NCBI RefSeq assembly: GCF_900102925.1
Contig: NZ_FNKI01000003.1
Coordinates: 1 to 64,000 of the forward strand
Direction of reading: 5' to 3'
Length of the DNA: 64,000 bases
Source: Flagellimonas zhangzhouensis
GTDB lineage: Bacteria; Bacteroidota; Bacteroidia; Flavobacteriales; Flavobacteriaceae
Shown here: in pieces, positions 36,012 through 44,169 of the stretch
Numbering within the stretch: position 1 is the stretch's first letter
How the letters are laid out: each line of letters begins with the position of its first letter
Notes under the pieces: generated by a model
Database searches by the model: none
The model's input: the letters and a program-made list of their open reading frames with translations, nothing else
Told to the model about the DNA's origin: nothing
Translations under genes and position numbers: made by a program

Positions 36012-37031
36012 TTATATTCCAATTGACCCTGATTCTATGGCCTTTCCGATGCCTTTTTTGAGTTGCATCATCGCTTTATAGGCCAACTGTGCTTTATTGG
36101 TGGGGATACTTGGCACTTTGATTCCGGCCTTGAACAACAATTGTCTTGCTGCCTGTTTTTCATTGGTTGGCAATCCTAAAAGGGCCGCAAAAAATTGTTT
36201 GGGATCCTTATCCAGAAGGTTTCGGGCATGGTAGGTTTCCACAAAATTCCTACGGTAGCTGAACTGTTTGTCAAAGCTCTTTTCAGCTGCCCGGTAGAAT
36301 CTATCCCGATCAAACCCCTGTTTGACCTTCTCCCCATTAAGGATGGTCTCCGAGGTGCGGAACTTGGAACCTGGGGAGAGGCTATGGGAATTAGTTATAT
36401 CCTTTCGGCTTACGATGATATGGATATGGCTCTGGTGGCCTTCCTTGACCATGCCCGTAACGATGCGTTTCCCATTCTGTTTATGGGGTGCCTCCCTTTC
36501 CAAGGCCTGTATTTTTTCCTGAATTTTGGGCACATCCCCTTGCTCCCGTCCCTCTTTGATGGCCCTGACCTGGTGTTGCAGTTCCAAAATCTTGCTGGCA
36601 TAGGCTTGGTTCTCCTTGACTTTCTTGTCCTTTTCGGAATAGGTCCGCTCCCTTTCCAGTTTCGCGAAATACAGCACATCCTTTACTGAAACTTCCTTGT
36701 CCCGATAAAAAGAGGCCGCATAGGTCTTCATCAGTTCCCGGGTATACTGTTTCAGTTTTTCAGGCTCATTCCCGATATGCTTGAGCTCGGCTTGGGAGGG
36801 GCTGACCATGATGGAATAGAACTTGGGATCCCGTTTCGACAATTTGGCCGTATTGGCATCGATCTCGGCAATGACCCTCTGGGCATCGATATCATTCTCC
36901 GTTTGGTTGAAAAAAAGCTCTCGATCTTCTGGGGCCTTCCCTTCGTTCTCCTTTTCCAAATACTTGACAAAATCACTGGCGCTGCCGTTATAGTTATCTC
37001 CCAAATGTTGTCTTGTGATGGCGATATACAT
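36012..37031 (-). CDS. Relaxase-like mobilisation protein MobB (DUF5712)
   Basis: This 339-residue protein has the HQSHIHIIVSRKD histidine triad (H199, H202, H204), the metal-binding site of HUH-type relaxases, with a candidate catalytic Tyr near the N-terminus. An early long coiled-coil region lies at ~100-180. It matches the DUF5712/MobB family that nicks oriT in CTnDOT-like elements. It lies 2 bases after the BfmA/BtgA-type gene and just before the coupling protein. Confidence 0.82.
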   Translation of the reverse strand: MYIAITRQHLGDNYNGSASDFVKYLEKENEGKAPEDRELFFNQTENDIDAQRVIAEIDANTAKLSKRDPKFYSIMVSPSQAELKHIGNEPEKLKQYTRELMKTYAASFYRDKEVSVKDVLYFAKLERERTYSEKDKKVKENQAYASKILELQHQVRAIKEGREQGDVPKIQEKIQALEREAPHKQNGKRIVTGMVKEGHQSHIHIIVSRKDITNSHSLSPGSKFRTSETILNGEKVKQGFDRDRFYRAAEKSFDKQFSYRRNFVETYHARNLLDKDPKQFFAALLGLPTNEKQAARQLLFKAGIKVPSIPTNKAQLAYKAMMQLKKGIGKAIESGSIGI

Positions 37032-37033
37032 GC

Positions 37034-37621
37034 TTATAGATTTTTGAGTTTTGTGCGGTACTGTTCAATGGCCCCTGGTTTGAGGTCCAGTTTGAGGTGG
37101 TCCTTTCCAAAGCGGTTCTTGGTCACGGAAACATTCTTCAGCACATGCCCAAAATCCTCCTTCAGATCTTCCAATTGTTCCTTCAAGCGCTCATGTACGA
37201 TTTTGGGGACCGTGGTCTCCTTGTCCAAGAGTTCAGGATTGGTGGGCGTGTTGATTTCGGTCAACTGCTTTTCAAAAAATTCAAAGTCCCCTTCCCATTC
37301 CTCCCCCTCCTCGGGTTCCAGTTCCTGTTGAAAGAGGGCCTGCATCATACTGACGGTGGGCAGGGTCTGTTCCTTTTCGATGCTTCGCATAATGGCCACC
37401 ATGGCATTGAAGCGTCGCTTTATGAACAATTTCATACTGGCTATGGTCTCCCCAAAATGTTGGTCCGGGGAGATCCCATGTCGTTCAAAAAACTCCATCA
37501 TGGCCAACAGGGTCATGGATTGGGATTTGCCAAATAACTTGGAAAACCGTCTAAATTTTAACAATACCGGTTCCTTGATACTCAAGCTCTTGAACCGTTC
37601 ATTTTTGCTTACATTTTCCAT
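37034..37621 (-). CDS. BfmA/BtgA-family mobilisation accessory protein (MobA)
   Basis: This is a 195-residue helical DNA-binding protein. Its N-terminus (FKSLSIKEPVLLKFRRFSKLFGKSQSMTLLAMMEFF) resembles ribbon-helix-helix accessory factors of the BfmA/BtgA family, which bind oriT and help the relaxase. It is the first gene of the mob operon; the presumed oriT lies immediately upstream. Confidence 0.8.
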   Translation of the reverse strand: MENVSKNERFKSLSIKEPVLLKFRRFSKLFGKSQSMTLLAMMEFFERHGISPDQHFGETIASMKLFIKRRFNAMVAIMRSIEKEQTLPTVSMMQALFQQELEPEEGEEWEGDFEFFEKQLTEINTPTNPELLDKETTVPKIVHERLKEQLEDLKEDFGHVLKNVSVTKNRFGKDHLKLDLKPGAIEQYRTKLKNL

Positions 37622-37748
37622 AATTCCGTGAAAAATCCCTTGATTTTATTGGGCTCAAGCCTGTTTTCCGTGAAAACCACCTTTGCCCATTTTCCTTGTA
37701 TCCATCTTAGCCCCCGTAAACAGGGCCTTGCGGAGCAATCATGATCGG

Positions 37749-37808
37749 TAGCGCTGCGCCAGCACGCTATCCTCTTGCTTCTCCTTTTTGCGCCAGGGGG
37801 CCAAAAAG
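37749..37808. other. Candidate oriT hairpins
   Basis: Two adjacent inverted repeats sit about 130-190 bases upstream of mobA. GC-rich hairpins with a TTGGC/GCGCC context directly upstream of mobA/mobB are the usual place for a nick region. The nic base cannot be assigned by eye. Confidence 0.45.
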
Positions 37809-37992
37809 TATCGCACAACCTGGGTCAAAACCAATAGGAATTGAATCCAGTTGCCTAATCTGTAAAAGTCAAATCGATGGGTACGGAACAAGGAAAGTCA
37901 AACCGATATGCTAGGCATATCAAATGAATTCCGCACTTTAATTGCTGTTGAAAACCAACCCTTTAAAGATATAAAAACAAAGGTTCAGGACA

Positions 37993-38022
37993 CAAAAAAA
38001 GCCCATCATAATGGATGGGCTT
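37993..38022 (-). terminator. Intrinsic terminator of the ssb-radC operon
   Basis: On the minus strand, a GCCCATCC/GGATGGGC-type stem with loop ATTAT is followed by TTTTTTT. It lies about 90 bases after the last small gene of the block. Confidence 0.85.
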
Positions 38023-38088
38023 TGATGGTGTGTTTTGGGGTTTACATATTGAATACAAAATCATAATTGTATAGATTTCGCATGGCTT

Positions 38089-38114
38089 CCCTTCGACTCC
38101 GCTCAGGGCAGGCC
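38089..38114. repeat. Short interspersed repeat of the CTTCGACTCCGCTCAGG type
   Basis: CCCTTCGACTCCGCTCAGGG can form a short CCCT/AGGG-ended hairpin. I recall this motif as a widely scattered repeat in flavobacterial genomes. It abuts the 3' end of the 47-codon gene. Confidence 0.5.
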
Positions 38115-38258
38115 TCAATTGGATATCATGGTCCATGCCATGATTTTGGCAAATTGGCGCAATTCGGTTCCGGAACGGCTTTCCACATCTTCTTTGGAAT
38201 CGGAAAGCAAACGTTCCTGGGTTTCGCTATCGAGATTGGTAAAATTCAAATAGACCAT
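38115..38258 (-). CDS. Small hypothetical ICE protein (47 residues)
   Basis: A short minus-strand gene beginning MVYLNFTNLDSETQERLL, acidic and helical. Similar small proteins opening MVYLNF recur on Bacteroidetes mobile elements. It is 26 bases downstream of another small gene and upstream of the terminator, so it closes the ssb-radC operon. The spurious plus-strand frame over it is rejected. Function unknown. Confidence 0.6.
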   Translation of the reverse strand: MVYLNFTNLDSETQERLLSDSKEDVESRSGTELRQFAKIMAWTMISN

Positions 38259-38284
38259 AATTCAATGCTTAAAAAGTTCATTGT

Positions 38285-38413
38285 TTATAAATCATAAAGG
38301 CTAGGGTCAAAACCATCGGGATAATACCTAGGGTCGTTTTGTTCTTCCAACCATTCCTCAAATTCGGTCTTTTCAGGATCCACTTTCATCGGATTTGGAT
38401 TAAAGAATCCCAT
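38285..38413 (-). CDS. Small acidic hypothetical protein (42 residues)
   Basis: Starting MGFFNPNPMKVDPEK and ending FDPSLYDL, it is rich in Glu, Asp, Trp and Tyr. Its ATG overlaps the 3' end of radC by 14 bases, showing coupled translation. Short proteins with a YPDGFDPS-like tail commonly accompany RadC on these elements. Function unknown. Confidence 0.6.
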   Translation of the reverse strand: MGFFNPNPMKVDPEKTEFEEWLEEQNDPRYYPDGFDPSLYDL

Positions 38414-38849
38414 TATCGGCAAAACTGTAATACCGTCCATCGGGCGCAAGGATGATATGATCCAAAACCTTGACATCAAAAAGCTGGGCAGCTTTTTTGA
38501 TCTTTTGGGTCAATTGTTTGTCCTGATAACTTGCCTTGAGTTGACCAGAGGGATGGTTATGGGCCAAGATGATCCCAACGGAAAGGGTCTTTAGGGTAAT
38601 GGCAAAAAGGATGCGCAGATCTACCAATGTGCCTGTTATACCTCCATGGGATAATGGATAGATACCCTTGACCTTGTTGGACTGGTTGAGCAGCACGATC
38701 TTAAAGGTTTCGTGCAGGCCGATGGTCTTGTTGTCCCAATTTTGGAACAATAGATTAGCCACTTCATTGGAGTTGGTCACGGAAAGGGATTTCAGGGTAC
38801 TGAGCTTTTCCCGATAACTGATCTGTATTTCATTGACACGGTGTTCCAT
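38400..38849 (-). CDS. radC: RadC-family (JAB/MPN+ domain) protein
   Basis: This 149-residue protein has the MPN+ metalloprotease-like motif: ILAHNHPSGQLKAS followed by the conserved DHIILAPDGRYYSFAD. It lacks the N-terminal helix-hairpin-helix of chromosomal RadC, as is usual for mobile-element copies. A role in recombination or ICE maintenance is assumed but unproven. It lies downstream of ssb by about 60 bases, in the same direction. Confidence 0.88.
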   Translation of the reverse strand: MEHRVNEIQISYREKLSTLKSLSVTNSNEVANLLFQNWDNKTIGLHETFKIVLLNQSNKVKGIYPLSHGGITGTLVDLRILFAITLKTLSVGIILAHNHPSGQLKASYQDKQLTQKIKKAAQLFDVKVLDHIILAPDGRYYSFADNGIL

Positions 38850-38910
38850 TTCAAATGTTTTAAGGATGAAAAAAGAAAGGGATGCCCAAAGTTGGACACC
38901 CCTATCCTAT

Positions 38911-39264
38911 TTACTCGGTGGTATTGTTATCACCACCGCCCAAAAGCAGGATCTCACTGGCCACCACTTCGGTCACATACTTTTTAGCACCCTCTTTGTC
39001 CTCATAGGAACGGGAGGTCAATTTCCCTTCAATGGCAACTTCCTTGCCCTTGGTCACAAATCCCTCGATGATGTCGGCCAGTTTCCCCCATGCGATGATG
39101 GTGTGCCATTCGGTATTGGTCACTCTTTCCCCTTCGGAGTTTTTGTAATGTTCGTTGGTGGCCATGGTGAACCGTGCCACTCGTTTCCCTTTGTCAAGGT
39201 CTGTAATGGTGGGATCCTGCCCCACGTTTCCGATCAACTGCACTTTGTTTCTCAATGTACTCAT
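38911..39264 (-). CDS. ssb: Single-stranded DNA-binding protein
   Basis: This 117-residue OB-fold SSB opens MSTLRNKVQLIGNVGQDP and contains NTEWHTIIAWGKLADI and VAIEGKLTSRSYEDKEG. The acidic C-terminal tail is short and lacks the DDDIPF tip, so interaction with host replication partners may be reduced. It coats the ssDNA produced during conjugation or replication. The ATG at 39264 fits the family; the upstream open frame is non-homologous. Confidence 0.92.
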   Translation of the reverse strand: MSTLRNKVQLIGNVGQDPTITDLDKGKRVARFTMATNEHYKNSEGERVTNTEWHTIIAWGKLADIIEGFVTKGKEVAIEGKLTSRSYEDKEGAKKYVTEVVASEILLLGGGDNNTTE

Positions 39265-39418
39265 GATAAAAAGTTTTAAAGGCCTGCCGTCTTCCTTTTT
39301 GGATAAATCAGCAAACAGGGTTAAAAATTTCCCCTCTATTTTTTTGGTCATTGTTTCCCAAATTTTAAGGGGCGTTTGTTTGCTTCTTACGTGCGTAGCA
39401 CAATAAAAGAAGGGGGTT

Positions 39419-39679
39419 CTGTCAAGGCTTTTGGCCGGAAATCGGGAGGCTCCGCGACGTAGCAAAATCCTAGGATTTTCAAGGAAGTGGAAACCCTATT
39501 TATGGACAAAACCTGTCTTGGCCTTGACAGGTTCGATGAGGGCCCTAGGAATTCCTTCAGACCCATTGGCAAGGGAGTGTACGGGAAGTTAAGCGACCGA
39601 GGGCGATGGTGTCCTGATTGGAAGTCCTTGGGCACTGCCCTGTTTTTCGATGCCCCGAAAAACAATCAGGGCTTCTTTT
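39419..39679 (+). ncRNA. Candidate structured RNA ending in an intrinsic terminator
   Basis: CTGTCAAGGC (39419-39428) is complementary to GCCTTGACAG (39521-39530), which alternatively forms a local hairpin AACCTGTC/GACAGGTT (39510-39533). AAAATCCTAGGATTTT is a palindrome at 39464-39479. CCTGATTG (39613) pairs with CAATCAGG (39663), around the stem TTTTTCG/CGAAAAA. A T-rich tail follows. Mutually exclusive pairings suggest a regulatory RNA; no promoter was confirmed. Confidence 0.4.
39637..39679 (+). terminator. Intrinsic terminator
   Basis: GCCCTG-TTTTTCG-loop-CGAAAAA-CAAT-CAGGGC is followed by TTCTTTTATT. It is oriented for a plus-strand transcript arising in the ssb-upstream region. Confidence 0.6.
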
Positions 39680-39815
39680 ATTACCGACCCCTTAAAATTT
39701 ACCATTGCCGATACGGGGATTTGCAGACTACTAAAGCAAAACCCAAAGAAGGTTTTGTAAAGGGAGGATGCACCTAAAATCCCAGGGTCGGCAATTCCGC
39801 TTTAGAACAGATATG

Positions 39816-40410
39816 CTATTGGAGTTGATTCACAAACTGAGAAGATTGGTCCAAAATAATTTCCGGGACTTCTTTGTGGGGCGTATGTCCACAGTTGGGC
39901 ACCAAAAGCTTTATAGCCTTCCCGTTCGTATTCCCCACAATACTTTTCACCTGCTCCAAGGTTCCATATTCATCTTCAAGGCCTTGGACCACCAGTACGG
40001 GACATTGGATCATGGGAAGAAAAGTTTCAATGTTCCAATCCCTAAAACCATTCGTTGTCCAAGTAGCCGCCCATGCCCAGAACATGGCCTCTGTCTTGTC
40101 CCCATGGTATTTGGCCAATCGGCCCTTCAGGTTGGAGGATTCATAAAGTTGGATGGCTTCCCTGATACCATTGAGGGTAAGGTCCTCAACAAAGACGTGG
40201 GCCCCTTCCGAAATAATGCCCAAAACCTTTTCAGGATATTTCGCGGCCATGATCAAGGCGATGGAACCTCCATCACTATGGCCAAACAAGATTGCTTTTG
40301 AAATTTTCCACTGGGCCATGAGGTCATTCAGATGATCGGCCTCGATTTCCATATAGTCGTTCTCCCGTTCCCGATTGGAAAACGGGCACGATCTCCCATA
40401 TCCCTGTCTG
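39816..40410 (-). pseudogene. Alpha/beta hydrolase, C-terminal part (gene split by a nested element)
   Basis: This is the downstream ~197 codons of an alpha/beta hydrolase: RQGYGRSCPFSN, the nucleophile elbow FGHSDGGSIAL, LVVQGLEDEYGT (acid) and CGHTPHKEVPE (catalytic His). The missing N-terminal part lies at 47087-47247, ending LVYDS. Joining the two at the shared CTG gives an uninterrupted LVYDRQGYGRS, so the gene was intact before a 6.7-kb insertion. The apparent N-terminal extension of this frame past 40410 is antisense to the Toprim fragment. Confidence 0.85.
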
Positions 40411-40881
40411 AAGAATGTTGACGGGGGTTGGGAACTAAGGAACAAGTACTGGAAAAACTCAACATCGCCCAAGGCCATATCTATTTTCCAGAGCGGCCAC
40501 AAGAAACTGATTGTCATGGAGGGGATGTTCGATATGCTTTCCCTTTTGGAACTCATGCCAAACATTCAAAAAACCCGTGACCTTTTGATATTGAACTCCA
40601 CGGCATTTGTTGAAAAGGCTTTGGCTTACTTTAAGGATTATGACCAAATCGACCTCTTTCTGGACAATGACGGAACGGGAAAGGAAAAGACAGAATTTTT
40701 ACTGGAACAATCGCATAACATCAAGGACAATTCCAAACTATATGATGGATTTAAGGATATGAACGAATGGTTGATGGGGGTAAGTAAGGAATGTATTGGG
40801 CAGGGAATTCAAGATGTGTTTTTGTTGCCACAAAAACAATCTTGCTTTGCTCCCCATGGTTGCAAAGAAAAAAAGGAATGA
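40411..40881 (+). pseudogene. Toprim-domain primase fragment, N-terminally truncated
   Basis: About 156 codons of the C-terminal half of a CHC2/Toprim-type primase: LKNVDGGWELRNKYW, LIVMEGMFDMLSLLE (Toprim Glu) and IDLFLDNDGTGKEKTEFLL (Toprim D-x-D). The zinc-finger N-terminal half is missing because the frame begins at the exact left end of the nested element. Its stop overlaps the next ATG (ATGA). It is probably inactive unless translated from a fortuitous upstream start. Confidence 0.75.
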
Positions 40882-41174
40882 AGAGGGACTACATCAAATT
40901 CCGCTGCTCCATATACGAGAAGAAACTGCTCAAAAAAAGGGCAAAAAGGGCGGGCATTTCCCTATCGGAATATTGCAGGAGCTCGGCTTTTGGCAATAGC
41001 GTTATCGAGCGGTTGACCGAGGAACAATTGGAATGTTACAGGACATTGGTCCAGTACAAGGACAACTTTACACGGATAGGAAACATGTTCAGAAACAGGA
41101 ATCCGCTATTGGCCAAGGAAGTGGAACTATTGGCCGAGGAGATACGGAAGCACCTTTACAATTTTGGGAAATGA
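40878..41174 (+). CDS. MobC-like mobilisation protein (ribbon-helix-helix)
   Basis: This 98-residue protein starts MKRDYIKFRCSIYEKKLL and contains RAKRAGISLSEYCRSSAF, the ribbon-helix-helix DNA-binding pattern of MobC-type relaxosome accessory proteins; YKDNFTRIGNMFR is typical of the second half. It overlaps the Toprim fragment (ATGA) and the relaxase gene (ATGA), so the mobilisation genes are translationally coupled. Confidence 0.82.
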   Translation: MKRDYIKFRCSIYEKKLLKKRAKRAGISLSEYCRSSAFGNSVIERLTEEQLECYRTLVQYKDNFTRIGNMFRNRNPLLAKEVELLAEEIRKHLYNFGK

Positions 41175-42040
41175 TCGGCAAGGGAAAATCCATAGCGCAC
41201 ACGGGCCAGTCCATGGGATATGGCTGGAACCAGGAAAAGGGGTCAGAGGTGGTCCACAGCCAAAACCTGGCCGGGGAAACGGCCAAACAGGTGACCGAGG
41301 AGTTCAAATTGGTACAGGAGATGAACCCACGTTGCCAAAAGAACACCCTGAGCTTTGTGCTCAGTCCCACCAAAGAGGATGGTAAGGACCTTTCGAACAA
41401 AGAGCTGGGAGAACTGACCAAAAGCTTTATTGAGAAGATGCAGCTCCAGGACAGACAGGCCATCGCCTTTGTGCACCGTGACAAGGCGCATACGCATGTA
41501 CATCTTTATGCAAACCGTATCGGTTTTGATGGCAAGGCCTACAAGGACAGTTTTATCGGAAAGCGTAGCCAACAAATGGCCGAACAGGTGGCCATGGAAA
41601 AGGGGCTTACCACGGTAAAAATGGTGCAGATTGAAAAGGAGATGGAGACTTTTAACATCCGTCATGGCATCAAGCGCATCCACGATCAGGTCATGGACAA
41701 GGAACGGCCAAAAACCTTGTTTGATTACATGAAAGCCATGGGGGAAAGAAAGGTTCAGGTCATCCCAAGCATCAATAAGGCGGGAAAGCTGCAAGGTTTT
41801 CGGTTCGAGCATAAGGGACACAATTTCAAGGGAAGCGAGGTGCACCGTTCGATGTCGGGCGGAAACTTGACAAAACAACTTTCACACGGCATGGAACTCA
41901 ACAAACAGTTGGAATCTGCCAAGGGATTGGCCATGGCTGGCAAGGCAGCGGAACTGGTATCAAATGCTTCGCTCAAATTGATAAGAAAAACATTGGAGCA
42001 GGCCGCAAAACGGGCGATGGATAGTGGAATGGGATATTAA
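41171..42040 (+). CDS. Relaxase/mobilisation nuclease (MobA/VirD2-like)
   Basis: This 290-residue HUH relaxase of the pfam03432 type has N-terminal MIGKGKSIAHTGQSMGYGW and the histidine motif HRDKAHTHVHLYANRI (about residues 100-115). It would nick the nested element's own oriT and let it be mobilised by the ICE's T4SS. The ATG at 41171 overlaps the MobC stop; a longer open frame from 41033 is out of step with the family start. Confidence 0.85.
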   Translation: MIGKGKSIAHTGQSMGYGWNQEKGSEVVHSQNLAGETAKQVTEEFKLVQEMNPRCQKNTLSFVLSPTKEDGKDLSNKELGELTKSFIEKMQLQDRQAIAFVHRDKAHTHVHLYANRIGFDGKAYKDSFIGKRSQQMAEQVAMEKGLTTVKMVQIEKEMETFNIRHGIKRIHDQVMDKERPKTLFDYMKAMGERKVQVIPSINKAGKLQGFRFEHKGHNFKGSEVHRSMSGGNLTKQLSHGMELNKQLESAKGLAMAGKAAELVSNASLKLIRKTLEQAAKRAMDSGMGY

Positions 42041-42051
42041 TAGAAACAATT

Positions 42052-42534
42052 ATGGGATATAAAAAACTGGACGAGGTAATGGAATTGTTGGCCGATGAAC
42101 TAGACGGTTTCAACAAATCCATCGATAGGCTAAAACAGCTTACAGAGAACGTCGATAACATAAAGGTGGAGGCCTCTACCGATGACATACAGAAATTACT
42201 GCATAGACATCTGGAAAAGGAAAAGTGGAACATGGAATCCATTGACCAGAACACCAATACTATCAGGAAAGCGGTGATAAACGCCAAGGTAATCCCAAGG
42301 ACATTGTTCTGGCTGACGATAGCGGTCTGGATGATTTCCCTTGTCACCATTTGTTATTTGGGAATAAGGGTCTCACGGTTGGATTCAATACGCGAAAAGT
42401 CCTTTGAGTCCGGACGGCAGGAGGTCATCACAACGTTAAGGGGCTTTTTTGACGAAAATCCAGGTCTATTTGAATCCTATGAGTCATGGCGGTTGAAAGG
42501 GAAAGAAACGGATTCCATTCAGGCCAAAAAGTAG
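42052..42534 (+). CDS. Mobilisation-associated membrane protein (DUF6730-like)
   Basis: This 160-residue protein has an N-terminal coiled coil (MELLADELDGFNKSIDRLKQL), one membrane helix (about residues 86-106, LFWLTIAVWMISLVTICYL) and a helical tail. It lies 11 bases downstream of the relaxase. Proteins of this shape regularly follow relaxases in flavobacterial mobilisable islands. Function unknown; perhaps relaxosome docking. Confidence 0.65.
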   Translation: MGYKKLDEVMELLADELDGFNKSIDRLKQLTENVDNIKVEASTDDIQKLLHRHLEKEKWNMESIDQNTNTIRKAVINAKVIPRTLFWLTIAVWMISLVTICYLGIRVSRLDSIREKSFESGRQEVITTLRGFFDENPGLFESYESWRLKGKETDSIQAKK

Positions 42535-42695
42535 GCTGCGCCCTATTCCGATTTTACTTTACGCTTATCTACCGGAACGCTATAAAATCGAAACAGGATC
42601 CGCGCGCAGTCAAGTTATGGTAAGATTTGGGGCAAGTATGAAAAATCACTGTGTCCTGAAAATCGTTCAGTTTTTAGTACTTGAAGTTTGAACTG

Positions 42696-43490
42696 TTACT
42701 TGCCCAACTTAAGTATTCTAAACGCTCCCTGGACCACAAGGAAGAACACAATTGTGCCGATGATTAGGTCAGGTTTGTTAGAATCCAACCAATGGACCAG
42801 TAGTCCAGCGACTATGACCCCTAAATTAATAATCACATCATTTGAGGTGAAGATCATACTAGCCTTCATATGGGCCTCCTCCTTGCTCTTTGACTTTTGC
42901 AACAGGTAAAGGCAGATGCCGTTGGCGATGAGCGCAAGAATCGAAACGAGAATCATGGTAGAAAAATCGGGAAGTTTTTCTGCTCCAAAAAAACGTCTGA
43001 GAACTTCAATAAATCCAATAAGGGCCAAGGTGAGCTGGAAATATCCCGCAAGCTTCGCTATCCGTTTCTTTCTGGTTAGGGTTCCACCTACGGCAAACAA
43101 GCTGATGCCATAAACGAAACTATCCGCCAACATGTCCAAACTATCGGCAATAAGTCCCATGGACTTAGCGATTAGCCCGGTGGCCATTTCTACAAGGAAG
43201 AAAGCAAAATTTATTGCGAGGACGATCCAAAGCAACCTTTTTTGATCCGATTTTTTATCAAAGTCGATTCTGTCGCTCTTTTCTGTGGAAATTCTTCTAT
43301 CTCCCAATTTCAAATCTGAAATCGACTTTTCGATTTTCTCCACCTCACCATAATGAAAGACCGTCAATTTTCGGTTGGGAATATCAAAGTCCAGTTCCGC
43401 AATATCTGAAATCCCATCCAGTTTCATACGGATAAGGTTTTCCTCAGAGGGACAGTCCATCTTGGAAATTTCAAATAATGACTTTTTCAT
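42696..43490 (-). CDS. CDF-type cation efflux transporter (paralogue of 9-803)
   Basis: This 264-residue protein has the same architecture as the transporter at 9-803: N-terminal HMA-like domain with MDCPSEENL, VADSLDMLADS acidic pattern and about five hydrophobic segments. Protein identity is high, but the DNA has diverged at many silent sites, so it is an older duplicate or independently acquired. Here it is cargo of the nested element, opposite in strand to the mobilisation genes. Confidence 0.85.
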   Translation of the reverse strand: MKKSLFEISKMDCPSEENLIRMKLDGISDIAELDFDIPNRKLTVFHYGEVEKIEKSISDLKLGDRRISTEKSDRIDFDKKSDQKRLLWIVLAINFAFFLVEMATGLIAKSMGLIADSLDMLADSFVYGISLFAVGGTLTRKKRIAKLAGYFQLTLALIGFIEVLRRFFGAEKLPDFSTMILVSILALIANGICLYLLQKSKSKEEAHMKASMIFTSNDVIINLGVIVAGLLVHWLDSNKPDLIIGTIVFFLVVQGAFRILKLGK

Positions 43491-43655
43491 TAAACCCTAT
43501 TTAAAAAAGCGGCTTTTATTATTCTTGAACACCAAATTACTCCATCTGGATCAAAATTCCGAGTGCCGTAAAACAGCGACTTAATTATACAGATTATGAA
43601 AAAAGAAGATTCCTGAGAATTATTTGTTTTTCAGTACACTCCATGATTAGAACAA

Positions 43656-43680
43656 AAAAAGCCCCAGAAAAGGGGCTTCT
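43656..43680 (-). terminator. Intrinsic terminator of the lipoprotein gene
   Basis: On the minus strand, AAGCCCC-TTTTCT-GGGGCTT is followed by TTTTTG, about 25 bases after the lipoprotein stop. Confidence 0.85.
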
Positions 43681-43701
43681 ATATATTTATAAGCGTAGAG
43701 A

Positions 43702-44169
43702 CTAGTTCCCCTCACTCAAAGAGAAACTGCCATCACCACTGAAATCGCCTACGGTTATTGTAACGATCCATATTCCTGAAGCGCCAGTGGATGTAACCCC
43801 GCTGAATGAATCGGGTTCAACAGCACCATTTAAACTTCTGTCCAAAACAACTGCTCCGGCAGAATCCTCAATGACCATGCGAAATGTTCCCACGGTGGTC
43901 GCCGTGATATCGGCATTGTAATCCGCAGTTGTAAGATTGTTGTTCCAGCTGAACATACGGGTGGTCGAACCACCATTGCCCGTGAAACTGGCATCTAGGT
44001 CACCATTGAAATCGCCTTGGTCATCCACGACAAAATCAGATGGACTTGTTCTTAACGTAGTCCCATTGACCGTTACACTTGCGGTAGGGTCATCGTCTTT
44101 GCTACAGGCAATCACGGTAAGAACCATTACTCCCGCAATAAATGATTTGATTAGATTTGAGGTTTTCAT
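43702..44169 (-). CDS. Hypothetical lipoprotein
   Basis: This 155-residue lipoprotein has the lipobox VLTVIACSKDDD (Cys 22), with the acidic SKDDD after Cys typical of surface-exported flavobacterial lipoproteins. The mature part is Thr/Ser/Gly-rich and beta-like with repeated D-x-N/D-G turns (GDFNGD, GDFSGDGS). No family is recognised. Confidence 0.7.
   Translation of the reverse strand: MKTSNLIKSFIAGVMVLTVIACSKDDDPTASVTVNGTTLRTSPSDFVVDDQGDFNGDLDASFTGNGGSTTRMFSWNNNLTTADYNADITATTVGTFRMVIEDSAGAVVLDRSLNGAVEPDSFSGVTSTGASGIWIVTITVGDFSGDGSFSLSEGN

Larger units (their letters stand above)
37622..38114. other. Probable oriT-containing intergenic region
   Basis: These 493 bases lie between the mob operon and a small minus-strand gene. 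Hairpins occur at 37749-37769 (TAGC-GCTG-CGC-CAGC-AC-GCTA) and 37784-37808 (CTTTTTG/CAAAAAG around a GCGCC-rich loop). A terminator is at 37993-38022 and a CTTCGACTCCGCTCAG repeat at 38089-38114. A 69-codon minus frame across the hairpins has no gene-like features. Confidence 0.55.
39265..39815. other. 551-base intergenic region with structured segments
   Basis: Between ssb and the broken hydrolase. It contains a 16-bp palindrome, long-range pairing segments and an intrinsic terminator (see 39419-39679). Overlapping frames of 92-96 codons on both strands run through these hairpins and have no recognisable protein features, so I do not call them genes. Confidence 0.5.

Noticed and set aside
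37609..37818. 69-codon minus frame over the oriT-like hairpins
   Set aside because: Cys/Arg/Trp-rich random-looking protein, overlaps mobA start and structured DNA.
38067..38297. 76-codon plus frame containing SLRLRSGQA
   Set aside because: It is a translation of the CTTCGACTCCGCTCAG repeat and antisense to a better small gene.
39487..39777. 96-codon plus frame after the ssb region
   Set aside because: Runs through hairpins and an intrinsic terminator; no family features.
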